Source: Protopterus annectens
Lineage: Eukaryota > Chordata > Ceratodontiformes > Protopteridae
Reading direction: 5' to 3'
NCBI RefSeq assembly: GCF_019279795.1
Contig: NC_056730.1
Span: 609,021,198 to 609,085,197 of the forward strand
Length of the DNA stretch: 64,000 nucleotides
Position numbers and translations under genes: made by a program. Under the pieces are notes generated by a model. The model was not told the DNA's origin. It did no database searches and saw only the letters and a list, made by a program, of their open reading frames with translations. Below, in pieces: positions 11,004-21,884 of this stretch. Every line of letters starts with the position of its first letter. The stretch's first letter is position 1.

Positions 11004-11833
11004 TTTAGAGAGTCTCTGAAGCATAGAGGTTATAGGAATAGTGAGGTAAATCCTATTTTGATAGATGTAGATTCTATGAGGAATGGACAAGCTAAACCAT
11101 ATTTTTCTTTTACTCATGACTCAGTTGCAGCTATAAGAGGAAGTGAAAGGTTGCATGATTCTATGGGAAGAGTTAAAGTTTCTATGGCCTATACAAGTAA
11201 TGTAGATTCAGTCAAAAAAGTGTTTCAGAACAACTGGCATCTTTTAATGATGGATGACAAAATTAATAGAGTAGTAGGGGATAATCCCATGTTTGGGTAT
11301 AGAAATTGTAAGTCACTTAAAATGATGTTATGCTATCCAGATAAAGGCAAGATGGTATGCGATAGACAATATGGGACATACCCATGTGGTTCATGTAATT
11401 TTTGTGGTTTGATAGATAGTGATAACACTTTTATGCATCCAGATTTTAATAAAAGGTATACATTTAATGTAAGGGCAACTTGTACTACAAAGCATTTAGT
11501 GTAGTTAGCACAGTGTGAATGTTGTAAAATATTTATGTTGGGAAGACAGATCGCACTCCGAAAGAATATATAAGGGAACATTTATATAGTATTCGAACAG
11601 GCAGTAGTACAAATGCACTTGCCAGATAAGTGGCAGCTAGTGATTGTATTCATCATTTTAGGTTTAAAGCTATACAAGTGTTGTATGTCGGACATCGAAT
11701 GGGCAATATTGAAAATAGGACTAGTGAAGCTGAACGTAGATGGATCCTTAAGCTGAGAGCTGACAAAGGATCAGGTTTAAATAGTACAGTTTCAATTAAA
11801 CCGTTACTTGATAAGAGGAGATTGCTAAGCTAG
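10956..11833 (+). pseudogene. Penelope-like RT C-terminus plus GIY-YIG endonuclease, broken
   Basis: This reads KGGRETFRESLKHRGYR (end of the RT/thumb), FQNNWHLL, CYPDKGK, the Cys cluster CGSCNFCGL, and FNVRATCTTKHLV. A Tyr codon is then a TAG stop where VYLAQC is expected. About 30 bases on, one base is missing before YVGKTDRT. A further stop precedes VAASDCIHHFRFKAIQ. The end, EAERRWILKLRA and GLN, matches the closing GIY-YIG block with its Glu. The domain order is that of Penelope-like elements. At least three lesions kill the frame. Confidence 0.8.
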
Positions 11834-12082
11834 AACATGTTTTGCCAGTCGGCCAAGTTAAGTTTATAAGGCACTGTGTTTAGATGAAAAAATCTTTTAG
11901 ATTGTAGCATATATATCGAACAATGGAGTTTCTCCTTTAATATGTGATGTTATCTAAGAAGTAATTGGAAGTTATTAATGTATGTAAATGAATGCTGGTA
12001 TAGAATATGCTACTGGTGAATTTGAAGTGTTTTAATTGATCATATGATATATAAAGTGTATGACTGTGTTTTATTATCATTA

Positions 12083-12125
12083 CGGTCTGATGAAGCCAAT
12101 GTCTATTTGGTGAAAGCGCTTACCG
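12083..12125 (+). ncRNA. Hammerhead-ribozyme-like motif in Penelope-like element 2
   Basis: Stem I arm CGGT (12083-12086), core CTGATGA (12087-12093), one extra A, stem II GCCAA/TTGGT with a 7-nt loop, GAAA (12112-12115), stem III AGCGCT, then U and ACCG closing stem I. Every conserved core position is present. The predicted cleavage is after the CUU triplet at about 12121. The element 1 copy has different stem sequences but the same pairs. Confidence 0.65.
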
Positions 12126-12230
12126 ACTTGCAAGTATTTTATTAAAAGTATTTCATATATCTACAAACTCTGGTGGACATTTTATGTGTGCCATGCTTCC
12201 TGCTGCAATACTGTGTTTTGTTTTATATAG

Positions 12231-13114
12231 AATTCCACTATCATCTTCAGTAACCTTGCTATAACATCTGGTACAAGACATTTTCAATAAATGCATACCT
12301 CACAGTACAATTCTGCTAGGAGAGTTTAACATTGCCACTACTACCTCAACAACTCATCCAGTTAAAACATTGTCATAATTTAGAGTAACTAGTCAAGACC
12401 AAACCAGTTGACAGACAAGAACTCCACATTTGACCTTATAATTACCAATATCAAGGCAAAATGCAAAGAAGTTTTTATCATTCCAAATATTCTAAGTGCC
12501 CACTGCCCACTCCACTCTACCTAGTCCTTCAAATCCATAAAGAAGCCACCATGCAACATTGCTTGCAGATCTATTTCAGAAAACAAACAGTATCTTCTGG
12601 ATGCTCAACTACATTACATTGATTGATCGAATATCTACTCCTGCATATAACCTAACAAAACTTTATCATTTTATTTTATTTTTAATTTTAATAATAAAAA
12701 TAAAACAATAAAATAAAATAAAATAATAAACTAATCTAGAACTTAAAAATACAGCATTCTAAAGAAAACAACAATGATTACTGCTAGCACAGCAAAAGCA
12801 GCTTCCCTTAGGAATAAACAACTCTTACTAACATCTGACGAAAAACATTTTTGGAAAGAATGGAAAATACTAACAGGCAGTATTACTAGCCCCAAGTAAT
12901 CTGACATTACCTTAGCAGACTATCAAAAATGATCTAAAGAACATAAAAAAGTTCTAAAATATACTATTCAAAACCTGACCAAAGAGTTCATCCAAAACCA
13001 AACAGCCACATAAATTGTCAATGCAACATGAGACTCACAGCCCCAGTCATACCCGCCATTCACTGTGGCAGCTTATAGCTTAATTTTCACTTCACACACC
13101 TTACTCATAAAGAA
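12231..13114 (+). mobile_element. L2-like LINE, endonuclease to RT linker, decayed
   Basis: This continues the LINE interrupted at 10815. ILLGEFN at about 12316 stands for the conserved GDFN block. It then reads TPHLTL near the TLDLVxTN block and SAHCPLHS near the SDH block. An AT-rich simple stretch at 12660-12730 and many stops follow. It runs into the second insertion at 13115. Confidence 0.55.
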
Positions 13115-13748
13115 TTTTTGGAAAAAATAAAAGATAATCTTATATACTATGATGGCAAATATTACAGACAAGTAAAAATGGTGGCTATGGGGCATCCTGT
13201 GCCCCCATTTATGCTAATTTAGTCCTTAAAGTATGGGAACAAGATTTATTTTTAACTCCCCATATTTTCAGTGTTGGAACCTATATAAATGGTACTTGGA
13301 TGATATATCTATATTTTGGACAGAAAGTGTAGAACTATTAATGGATTTTATTAAAATATATACAGGGTATGACAACTTTTTTAAAGTTTACACACAATGT
13401 TTTGAATGATTATGTTAATTTGTTGGATGTGACCATTCACATATTAGACAATAGCAGACCTTTTAAATCAACCCTATACAGAAAAGAAACATTTTCCAAT
13501 TCTTATTTATATTTCACTAGTGAGAATCCTATAAAACAATAGAAGGGCATAGCAAAAGTTCAGTTTATTATCTCTTGGATTTGTGATTCTAAAATAAAAA
13601 TCAGTGCTGTACGTTTGTATTTCAAGTTCACGTTTTGTCACTGGCTTTTGGCAGTGCAAATGTTTATGGTTCTTGGTGTTTGATTTTCACACTGAATTAC
13701 TGCTCATTGTTCTGCCTTTGGTTATTTTTTGACCTTACTCATAAAGAA
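13099..13748. repeat. 16-bp target-site duplication around a Penelope-like fragment
   Basis: CCTTACTCATAAAGAA occurs at 13099-13114 and again, without mismatch, at 13733-13748. The inner 618 bp are Penelope-like and the outer sequence is L2-like, as expected for an insertion. Confidence 0.8.
13115..13732 (+). mobile_element. Penelope-like RT fragment (insertion 3)
   Basis: Over several frames it reads YRQVKMVAMG then CAPIYANLVLKVWEQD, WYLDDISIFWTES, and VNLLDVTIHI. These match the Penelope-like RT blocks MG..CAP.YANL.M and R(Y)xDDIFxIW. There is no GIY-YIG domain. The last 190 bases are unassigned. It is flanked by the 16-bp duplication. RT from the middle of an element without its 3' end is odd for retrotransposition. 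Confidence 0.75.
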
Positions 13749-15230
13749 ATCAAAAAGCTCTTTATAACACTGGATGATAAAACAGGTTCTAAGATATCAA
13801 AACTTCACACCTCATTCCTAAGAAGGTCAGCACCACACATAGCTAAGTCACTCATACACATTCTCATCCTCTCATTGACAACTTCTACTTTTTTCCACAG
13901 CTTTTAAACATGTATGTATCATACTTCTTCCTAAAAATTCTGTACTAAAGAATGCAGCAATTACATGATTACAGCCAATAAAACAGACTTCTCTGTGACA
14001 AGCAGCATCGATTTAGAAACTCTCAGTATCATGACAGCCTTGTACTCTACCACAAACACCATCTTTAATAAGATGAATGATTCAAAAATAACAGTGGAAC
14101 TGTTTATTGATATGAGAGGAACTTTGAAATCAATTAACCACAATTTTCTTCTCTATATACTTAGTAAATTAACTCTGGATTGAAAACTTTAACTTGTTTC
14201 ATAAGCTATCTCCAAAACCAAACCTTTCAGGTATGTGCAGGAAATAGGGTTCTGTTGGAGTATCACAAGGATCCATACTAGGGTCCCTATTGTTTTTTTA
14301 CTCATTAATGATAGTGTCACTGGCTGTCCACAGATTAATTCTATACTATATGCTGATGATATCTTAATACTAGAATCAGCCAATAACGTCAGCACCCTAC
14401 AACAGTAGCTACAAACCAGCTTTAGATATTCATGTCACTGGACAGTTCCAAACAGATTAACACTAAAACATCAAACATTATGTTATTTGGCACCCAATAA
14501 AAGTTTCTATTCCCCCCTCACAACTTACAGTTAGAAACATAAAAGGTAACCGTCTACCACCAGTTACAAAGCAGAGATATCTGAGAATACACTTAATCCC
14601 TACTCTTTCACCAGCAAAACATATAGATAATGTCATAAACAAGACTTTATGCCAACTGAAACAGTGTTATAAAATATCACATCTCCTTTCCCTTAAAGCA
14701 TGCATGGCTATAGCCAAGAATGTACTAATCAGAAAAGTAGAATATGGTCTACCACTGTTAGTTTTCTAGTCATGTGCAAATAATCAAAAAATACAAACTA
14801 CTATTAATAAAGTTAGCCACTTTGTACTACTAGTCAATTCCAACCACAGACACAGCACTTCCAACTTTTACAGAAAATTAACTGGCTATCAATAACTGAA
14901 AGATCGACATTGCGCATTTGCTTACAAATGTATAAACTGCTCCATATGGGCCACTCTACCCCAAACACACACATGAACAAGATTACAGATAAAAACAAAC
15001 TACACACTGAGATAAAAGGAGTCAGTAGGAAGGACTATTATCATAAGACCAAGACCATGATTCAAAACCTGCACAGGAGAAAGAGCATTTAGAAAGAGAG
15101 CCTGCAACCTGGAATTTGCCAGCTTAATACAGGCAAATGCACACTCTGGACTTATTCAAAAACAAATTAAAAGGGCACTTGTTTAATATCATCACATGCT
15201 TATGCTTTAGACATGGTTAGTAACTGTGCA
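13733..15230 (+). mobile_element. L2-like LINE, RT and C-terminal region, decayed
   Basis: It resumes with KLHTSFLRRSAPHIAKSL, an L2/CR1-group pre-RT block. It then reads IILLPKNSV (P.PK), GVSQGSILGSLLFF at about 14258, and LYADDILILESANN at about 14345-14380, with the catalytic YADD intact. C-terminal VEYGLPLLVF and NRHRHSTSNFYRKL follow. Frames shift between blocks. The clade (L2 rather than Rex or CR1) is judged by eye only. Confidence 0.7.
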
Positions 15231-15690
15231 ATTATGTCATCATGCAAAGAAAAAATGTATTAAGTGCAACTGTTTCCACACATGTAAATCTCCATTGCAT
15301 AAATTCGTGTTCTAATTGTCTGTATAATTTGTACATTTTCTTACTTATGTGCTAATTTGTACATTTTCTTACTTATGTGCTACTTGTATACTGCTGACTA
15401 TTAAAAGCATATGTTTCCACCTCTACATCTGTAAATTATCATTGCTACCCTCATGTTCCAATCGATTGAATAACTTTTGCATTTGCTTTCTTATAACTTT
15501 TTATGTAACCTATGTATACCTATATCACTTGCATTATTTGTAATGCACTACTGTGCCCAAGTTGTGGCTGAAAGGGATGGGATGATCAGTCCACTTGCCT
15601 GGTTTAACAAATTGAAATAAATTAATAAACTGTAGTCATTATAAAACAAGATTAAATTATACTTTACTCCGGATTCTGAAATTATGCATG
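15231..15690. other. Unassigned stretch
   Basis: AT-rich, with a short direct repeat of about 33 bp (TTTGTACATTTTCTTACTTA) at 15327 and 15354. It could be the 3' tail of the L2-like LINE. No gene is seen. Confidence 0.35.
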
Positions 15691-15770
15691 TATGCATGTA
15701 TGTATGTATGTATGTATGTATGTATGTATGTATGTATGTGTGTATGTATGTGTGTATGTACGTATGTATG
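15690..15770. repeat. (ATGT)n microsatellite
   Basis: About 18 copies of ATGT/GTAT with a few G substitutions. Confidence 0.9.
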
Positions 15771-15822
15771 CAGGCATTTAATTCAACTTTGTTGACTGGT
15801 AACATCCAGATGAGAAGATACA

Positions 15823-15871
15823 GGCCGGGATTCACTAATCCTCCGTGTAAGACTAAATAAGTCTTACACGG
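15823..15871 (+). mobile_element. Harbinger-like terminus with subterminal hairpin
   Basis: GGCCGGGATTCACTAATCC is the inverted counterpart of the TGAATCCAGCCC end of Harbinger copy B at about 37905. It is followed directly by a perfect 12-bp stem (CCGTGTAAGACT, 5-nt loop, AGTCTTACACGG; 15843-15871). Copy B has a comparable hairpin near its end. The other end of this element was not found, so it may be a short non-autonomous copy. Confidence 0.55.
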
Positions 15872-16249
15872 AAACTGCAGCCTAAGAGGAAGACATCAAC
15901 GCACCATGCATATTCTCTAAGGCTAACACAGAGCATGCACAAGTGCAGGGGGCATGTCGGACTGCCGGGCAGTCCAAAAATCCACACCCCTGCTAGTCCC
16001 TTAATCTGCAAATGTCAACTGAAATGAGTGAGTCCGCTCAAATGTGTACATACCCAACACTACACTCCCCCACATTCTACATCCCTGTACAATTCTAAAA
16101 TGTAAAACTTTCCTTTTTTTTTATTATTCCTGATATAGCTGCCCATATTTGCGCGTGTTTGCACAGGTTTGCCCATTGCTTAGGTACAGTTAGCAGTTTA
16201 GAGATTGAAGAGGATAATAAGAAACTTATATGCAAATTAAGCAAAATAG

Positions 16250-16315
16250 CAATAGCGTAGTGGTAGAGCCTTCGCACAAAGAGGAGGCATTCCCGATTCG
16301 AGTCCCACCACTCCC
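16250..16315 (+). repeat. tRNA-derived SINE head (A and B boxes)
   Basis: TAGCGTAGTGGTAGAGC fits the internal A box, and GATTCGAGTCC, about 40 bases on, fits the B box. These are the pol III promoter elements of tRNA-derived SINEs. The flanks do not form a clean cloverleaf acceptor stem, so a functional tRNA is unlikely. Confidence 0.6.
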
Positions 16316-16469
16316 CTTTCTATTTTCTGTAGGAAATCTGTATAGAAAAACAATTCCTGACATTTATCTTTTAAATATTAGTAGAAAGCATTGAAATGAC
16401 CTCTGTAGTAGTGACTGATATTTTATATATATATATATAAGAAGGCAAAATGGTTATGCATATATCTTA

Positions 16470-16835
16470 AGCAATGCGAAGCACTGCTAAGCAAAGTTTA
16501 CCAGTATTAAGCACATTTAAGTATAATTGCTCATAGCTTAGTACTGCTTTAACTAGCGCAATGGTTTTGCGCGGAGCTGCGCATCGTGCCAACTAGCGCA
16601 AACAAAACATGTTTGCGCATAGTTGGGCACCGCGCTAACTACCACAACGTCGGGCAATGTTGGCAACATATAGCACCATAGAGCAACGTTGGGCAAAGTT
16701 GAGCAAAGTCGGCAAAACACAGCCACACCTCCTAGCCGGTCTGGCCAGTAGTAAAATAAAAAGTAATGACAGGCCTCAAACCCAGGATACTGTACACCAT
16801 AATCACAGTACTGAACCACTAAGCCATGACAGCTT
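16470..16835 (-). repeat. tRNA-headed SINE-like unit with GCTTA tail, copy 1
   Basis: The head on the minus strand (16835 down to about 16757) reads TGGCTTAGTGGTTCAGTACTG as A box and GGGTTTGAGGCCTG as B box. The body has repeated TTGCCCGAC / TTTGCTCAAC-type words, and the tail has GCTTAGTACTGCTTAA. The same order occurs on the plus strand at 34985-35265. The two heads agree at nearly every base. Confidence 0.65.
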
Positions 16836-17025
16836 TTGATATGCATGCACTTTCAATACACACATACATATTAATGAAAATTTACCCAGTGCTAAGGAGG
16901 TGTGCTTTTAGCTGAGATTTCCAAAACCGGCCAATCACAAATAAGTGCGGGGAAATGAGTCCTATTTAAGCCCCATAGGCGGGAATACTTGCCATAACTG
17001 GTTGTAGCTCCATTCTGCAGGCAGC

Positions 17026-17329
17026 ATGACTGGTGTTGGAGAGGGCTCTCGCTTTCGAGCGCAACGATGCGGCATTGAGGAGTCAAAAGTGATGGTTTGG
17101 CTCCTCATCCATAATCATGATGACAGACTCCTGCAGTGTCAGTTCCAGAGCACTGAATACAAAGCGGAAACCTGTAACCATCTAGCACCTGATCTCACCA
17201 GTGCCACAGACGTCTCTCAGACTGGTGAGCAGGTCAGACACCACTACTCAGATCTGAAGATATGGAAGCAGGACCAACTGAACCAGTGGATACAGGAGGC
17301 CCGTGGGATGGAAAATGCCCCACTACTGA
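17026..17329 (+). pseudogene. Harbinger Myb/SANT-like accessory gene, exon 1
   Basis: Starts MTGVGEGSRFRAQRCGIEES, keeps TGEQVRHHYSDLKIWKQDQL (the SANT recognition-helix region, compare TVEEVKxRWSDLK in Myb_DNA-bind_5) and ends LNQWIQEARGMENAPLL. The frame is open. The start Met is shared with the copies at 4311 and 47430. A donor GTAGGT lies at 17330, at the same codon as in copy A. It should act in the nucleus with a Harbinger transposase, but no transposase lies in the same element here. Confidence 0.8.
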
Positions 17330-17421
17330 GTAGGTAGCCATGGAATGAAGTATGTAAGAATTGCTATTGTAGTCTATATTATGGATAGGTATATGTCTCA
17401 ATATCACTTAATTTACCTCAG

Positions 17422-17492
17422 AGCTGAAGGTGTCCGTGCTGCAAATCAGCAAGCCTATGCAGATAGGCTGCTAAGGCTGCACCACCAGGCAG
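17422..17492 (+). pseudogene. Harbinger Myb-like accessory gene, exon 2
   Basis: Acceptor TTTACCTCAG, donor GTTAGT. The translation EGVRAANQQAYADRLLRLHH aligns with the second exon of the three other copies. Length (71 bp) and phase are conserved. Confidence 0.7.
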
Positions 17493-17499
17493 GTTAGTA

Positions 17500-18560
17500 A
17501 TTATTCTGCATGTATTGTTATATAAAATAAGTGAGGGAGCATGAAAAAGAGAGTTGTAACCCATTAATAAAGGTATAATATTTCTTGAATAAGTCTTCTA
17601 CATGCACTGTAATATCAAATAAATGAGAGAGCCTCTATAAAAGTGTGTAATGTAATTAATAAAGGTATAATTCCTGGAGTGTGTCCGTGTCACTTTTTCG
17701 ATATGTTGTTATACTCTTGCATTATAGAAGTATTACTGTTGTATTAAGCGCTTTCAACCCACACTTGGGTAGGCCCATATAAAGTGGAAGAAGGGAGTGC
17801 CAGTAGCTGTTAAGCATATATGCAGTCCTTAACAGTTGGTTAATGGCCAGCATGTATAGGTTAATCTGGCACATGAGTAGAGTGTTATTGTGTTCCCCAG
17901 AAATGTCAGTGTGCTGCTAGAAATGTAGGGGGCTGTTAAAATATAATTGATAATGTCACTGAAGACATCCAGATATGTAGATATATAAATATCAATAAAA
18001 TATATAAATACGTAGCAGTAACATCTGCATCCTGGACAGTCTGTAAGTCAGATACAAGTCAGGTATATAAAGAACTAGCAAAACCCATTTCACAATTTAA
18101 CGGATGTTGCCAAGTGTAATAATACATGTAGGGGATATATACCTGCAGTCAGTAGGAATGTAGTGTAAACTATAAGTACATATAAGCTGTTAATGGAGGT
18201 ATCTTTTTACACCCTACTGTATGTGCATAAACAATTCAATTCCACATGTCAATGGGTATGTCTAATCTCAAAACATTTGTTGGGACATATGTCCTATTGG
18301 TTCAAAAATATCTACATTTACTCTGATGTATGTGCCCTGTTCAAATACCACAATCTTGGTGGCCTGTTGCCACTAATCAATCCTGCATGTTGTTGGAATG
18401 TCCACTGTTGTTCTATATATGCATGTGTTATGCTTGCTGTTGAACAATTGGAAATTTGGTGTGTTGAGTTAATGGGAGTACTACTGCATGCTGTTACAAC
18501 TAATTTGGAATGCTGTTGGCTGTTAGCAACCCATATTGTCATCAAATCCTCCTAAACCTA
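17500..18560. other. Intron-like stretch of the Myb gene
   Basis: No coding signal. Two related words of about 60 bp ending in TAATAAAGGTATAAT occur near 17565 and 17665, and there is AT-rich sequence at 17960-18010. It is read as the second intron. Confidence 0.4.
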
Positions 18561-18561
18561 G

Positions 18562-18904
18562 GACATATGGAAAGGCCGGTCCCAGCGGACCCACCTATCC
18601 CACCTCAGCTGGCGATGGCACCTGGCACCAGCAGGTCCGGTGCCCAGCCCAGGACCTCCTCCTCCATTGGTCCTGTGCCACCTTCAGGTGGAAGCACTGC
18701 AAGGGATGGGGCTCATCCCCCTGGGCAAGCGTGGGCAGAGGAGGGCCACCTATCACCCTCCGACCGGTCCAGGCTGTGGTGCATAGGGAGATCGAGCATT
18801 CAGTCACTGATCCTCTATGCTAGCTTGAGGCACGTGTGGAGCAAATCACGGGTGAGCCTGCCACTCCTACGCAGCCCCCAGCACAGCCTCCCTCTGAGCT
18901 GTGA
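18562..18904 (+). pseudogene. Harbinger Myb-like accessory gene, probable terminal exon
   Basis: A GC-richer patch in an AT-rich surround. A Pro/Ser-rich stretch passes into RPVQAVVHREIEHSVTDPL, one in-frame TAG, then LEARVEQITGEPATPTQPPA and a stop at 18902. The helix after the Pro-rich linker looks like a dimerising coiled coil. The acceptor is taken as CCTAG before 18562, because the frame upstream has no other good AG. The single TAG is the only break seen in the terminal part. Frame over the Pro-rich part is uncertain. Confidence 0.5.
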
Positions 18905-19478
18905 AGGTGCAGTGGTGACTGCCCATGGGTGGGGATCTCTTTTCCACTGTTGCCATCTGTGGGCTCATGGGCTTGCGATTTCCAAGCATCCTTCCCCGTC
19001 AATGGTGTTCACCCACCACATGTGTCATATTCCGCCCCTGTATGCATCTTGTTTGTATTGTCTGTTTACCTCCCCAACCTACCTCCCCATATATACCCAC
19101 TTCCCCTACCACACATTCCACTCCCACCTGAAAAAAAAGGGCAATTTGATCCAAAAAAAAAATTATGCCACATACATAGCTGCCCATTTTGCAGACATGT
19201 CCACTGGACACATAAACTGATATTTAATTGCAGTACAACATACTTTGTTGTCCTCACCCCTCTCTCAGGGGTGGAAGGTTTCATGTTTCCCTCCAAATTT
19301 CTAGCATATGCACAGCTGTTGCTGTTAAAAAATGGGCAGCTATGGACCTTCCCTACACCCGTCCTGCACATCCTGAGCTGTTTTCCCTACTGTCTTTCCC
19401 TCTTTGTGCCCCTTTTTCACCACTTTCCCATCGCCCCAGTTTCTTTTCTTTCAAAGAAATGAGCGCGGGGGTTAGAAG
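18905..19478. other. 3' flank of the Myb gene, unassigned
   Basis: Pyrimidine-rich, with an A-run at 19128-19163. No gene is recognised. Overlapping open frames on both strands have no family resemblance. Confidence 0.35.
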
Positions 19479-19479
19479 G

Positions 19480-19735
19480 AGTAAGCACTTTTAAGCAGTA
19501 GTTAGCGGGTTTGCGCAAGTGTGAGCTTGTGTGCGCTTAGCTAAGTATTGCTAAGCTTCACGCAAACCCGCTTACAACTGCTTAAAAGTGCCTTAATCAT
19601 CCTGCATGTGAGGGCCCTTGTTCTACTCAGCAGCAAAATAAAACACCTCTGTTCGTCTTGAACCCCAGACCTTGGACATACTAGACTGCATGAAGTATCA
19701 CTAAGCCACAACAGATATACAGTAGACTGTTGCTG
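19480..19735 (-). repeat. tRNA-headed SINE-like unit with palindromic GCTTA tail, copy 2
   Basis: The minus-strand head at about 19720-19640 has GTGGCTTAGTGATACTTCA (A box) and GGTCTGGGGTTCAAGAC (B box). The tail at 19479-19597 is a long imperfect palindrome: TAAGCACTTTTAAGCAGT...AGCGGGTTTGCG on one side and CGCAAACCCGCTTACAACTG...AAGTGCCTTA on the other. Confidence 0.6.
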
Positions 19736-19739
19736 AAAT

Positions 19740-20603
19740 AGATATAACATGCATCAGAATGACTGAATGTAAAGGAAAGATAGGAATGCCATAACACAAA
19801 ACCTGTTCTGTGGAACTTTACCATCAGTTGTTGTGGAATTGCATTACATGACTGTGATAACAGAACCAGCCATTCTAGCAGTAAATAATGTTACAGCAGC
19901 GCTTTACAACCCCCACACAGTATCATAGCAGAACAATTCCCACCAAAATGTATGAAATACCTGTGTGTTTAGGGTCCACCAAGGATGTAGGTAGGCATAC
20001 TCAGTACTGGAATTGTCTAGTTTTCTTGAGCATCCTGTGCTAATGTCAACAATAAAAAATCAGAAACTGTGCAGAAGTGAGTACATTAATATTCACAGTA
20101 TAGCATTTCACAAACAGTACATGTGCCAAATGAATAAACCTCAATAACTACTTATGTATGGCAGCTAATTGTATAAGTAGAAAATAAACTACATACTCCC
20201 ATGTATCTTCTGTTAGCATTTGTATGGGTGAGTACAATTCTACACTGACAACTGTGTACTGGAAGTGGCAACATTCAGGTCTGAGTACAACATTCAAATC
20301 ACTGGCTACACCCCTAGCTTCAGATATAAGAAGTATACCAACCTTCTGACTTACACAACGGTGTCCAGAGCAGACAAGCATGGGCCCCACTTTGGAAAGC
20401 TGAAAGGGCTATGCCTACCTGACTTAGCAATTTATAGCATTAGGATGCTATGACAGTGAGTACTGCAATCAACACACAGCAGACTGCATGCAGTTACCAA
20501 ATGGTGGCCACCAATTCATGCAGAGGCCATCACATGCACATGTGCAGATACCTATAAAAGCAGGCTGTACTTGCTCTCCACACATGCAATCATTCTATTG
20601 CTG

Positions 20604-20605
<2 letters not shown>
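19740..20605. other. Unassigned stretch
   Basis: No coding or repeat signature was recognised on either strand. Confidence 0.3.
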
Positions 20606-20608
<3 letters not shown>

Positions 20609-20646
<38 letters not shown>

Positions 20647-20764
20647 CAGAGACAGCCAGACAGACAGACAGACAGACAGACACCGACATCCACATCAACA
20701 GCAACAGCAAAAGCAACAGAAAAAAAATAAACAAAAAAAATATATATATATAATTAAACCAAAA

Positions 20765-20818
<54 letters not shown>
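20609..20818. repeat. Low-complexity cluster: (GA)n, (GACA)n, poly-A/(AT)n
   Basis: GA dinucleotides from 20609, GACA units at 20655-20682, a purine-rich stretch, then two blocks of A-run plus (AT)n, each ending in AATTAAACCAAAA (20750 and 20814). The second block looks like a duplicate of the first. Confidence 0.85.
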
Positions 20819-20819
<1 letters not shown>

Positions 20820-20821
<2 letters not shown>

Positions 20822-21767
20822 CCAAAACAAAAAAATAAAAGACACACGGAACTGAAATTTACAAACACATACAAAGGAAAGGTATGTAACAGATATGTAT
20901 TTACTGGCATGTTGTAGATGTTTTTGAAGAGTACTCTACATACTTTGAATCATCCATATGTGGCAGCAGTACATATATATGCACAGATGCCCTGCAGTGG
21001 GATATAACTGTGACATATGTAGCTCAGCATTAAATGTCAAACATCTGATCCATGTTATCTGTGTTCTGTACAGTAGTGAGTACAATGGCTGTTTGGGGGA
21101 GTAGCGCATACAGCTTTATAAACATGGATGTGACAGAGTAACAAATGCATGATAGTCATATTAATGTGTAGCTTAGCATTGGCAACTGCTGTACCAGGCT
21201 AGTATGCTAATCTAGCATTTGCAGCTATATATACACCCTCTAATATTACTGTGTGCTCCCATGTGACACCTATTCATGTTGCAGCAAGACCCAACAAGTC
21301 AGCTGTGAGGTCCACGGACTTACAACAGTGTGGACCTTGTGTGTGTATGGCACACACATACAGAGAGATCTTGCTGTGTCAGATATATTAGCATCTGTAC
21401 ATGTGCATACAGCAAGGGACATACTGCAACTGTTTGTGAAGGGTGGACATATATATGTTGTTGAAGGTTGTTATGTGCATATTTCTATGTAGGTTGTAGT
21501 GTGTGGCAAACAAGACAGCATACAGTGTTGGTATATGACGTGTGGTGGTTAAACGCTGTGGTATGATTTGTCAGGTTTGCAGTGTTGCAGCCATTGAGGC
21601 CTGCTAAAGCTACATGGGCTGAGAACACCTTCAATGCATTCCGCACAAGACTGTGCAATATTATTACATAACTGTATACCTCACAACCTTCGCATAATTG
21701 ATATTCCCACCATGAAAGGTGGACTGTATATATGCCCATATGTATATCTATATGTACACCAATGTAT

Positions 21768-21770
<3 letters not shown>
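20820..21770. other. Unassigned stretch
   Basis: No recognised gene or element. Confidence 0.3.

Positions 21771-21773
<3 letters not shown>

Positions 21774-21846
<73 letters not shown>
21774..21846. repeat. (AT)n(AG)n microsatellite
   Basis: About 50 bases of TA followed by about 22 bases of GA, right at the 5' side of a CR1 fragment. Confidence 0.95.
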
Positions 21847-21884
21847 CAGGGTCATAGTTACTGCGACCGATGCCTGGTGACACA

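Larger units (their letters stand above)
10816..12230 (+). mobile_element. Penelope-like element 2 inserted in an L2-like LINE
   Basis: This is a plus-strand element of about 1.4 kb holding the RT C-terminus, the GIY-YIG nuclease and a hammerhead-like 3' motif. AATTC occurs on both sides (10811-10815 and 12231-12235) as a probable target-site duplication, and the LINE endonuclease reads through if the element is removed. The 5' end carries a 19-bp inverted repeat. Most of the RT is missing, so the copy is 5'-truncated. Confidence 0.75.

Noticed and set aside
16250-16315. Functional tRNA gene
   Set aside because: A and B boxes are present, but no acceptor stem or anticodon arm pairs well. A SINE head is the simpler reading.
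18193-18555. 120-codon frame in the inferred Myb intron
   Set aside because: No family resemblance, and it lies between two exons of the same gene.
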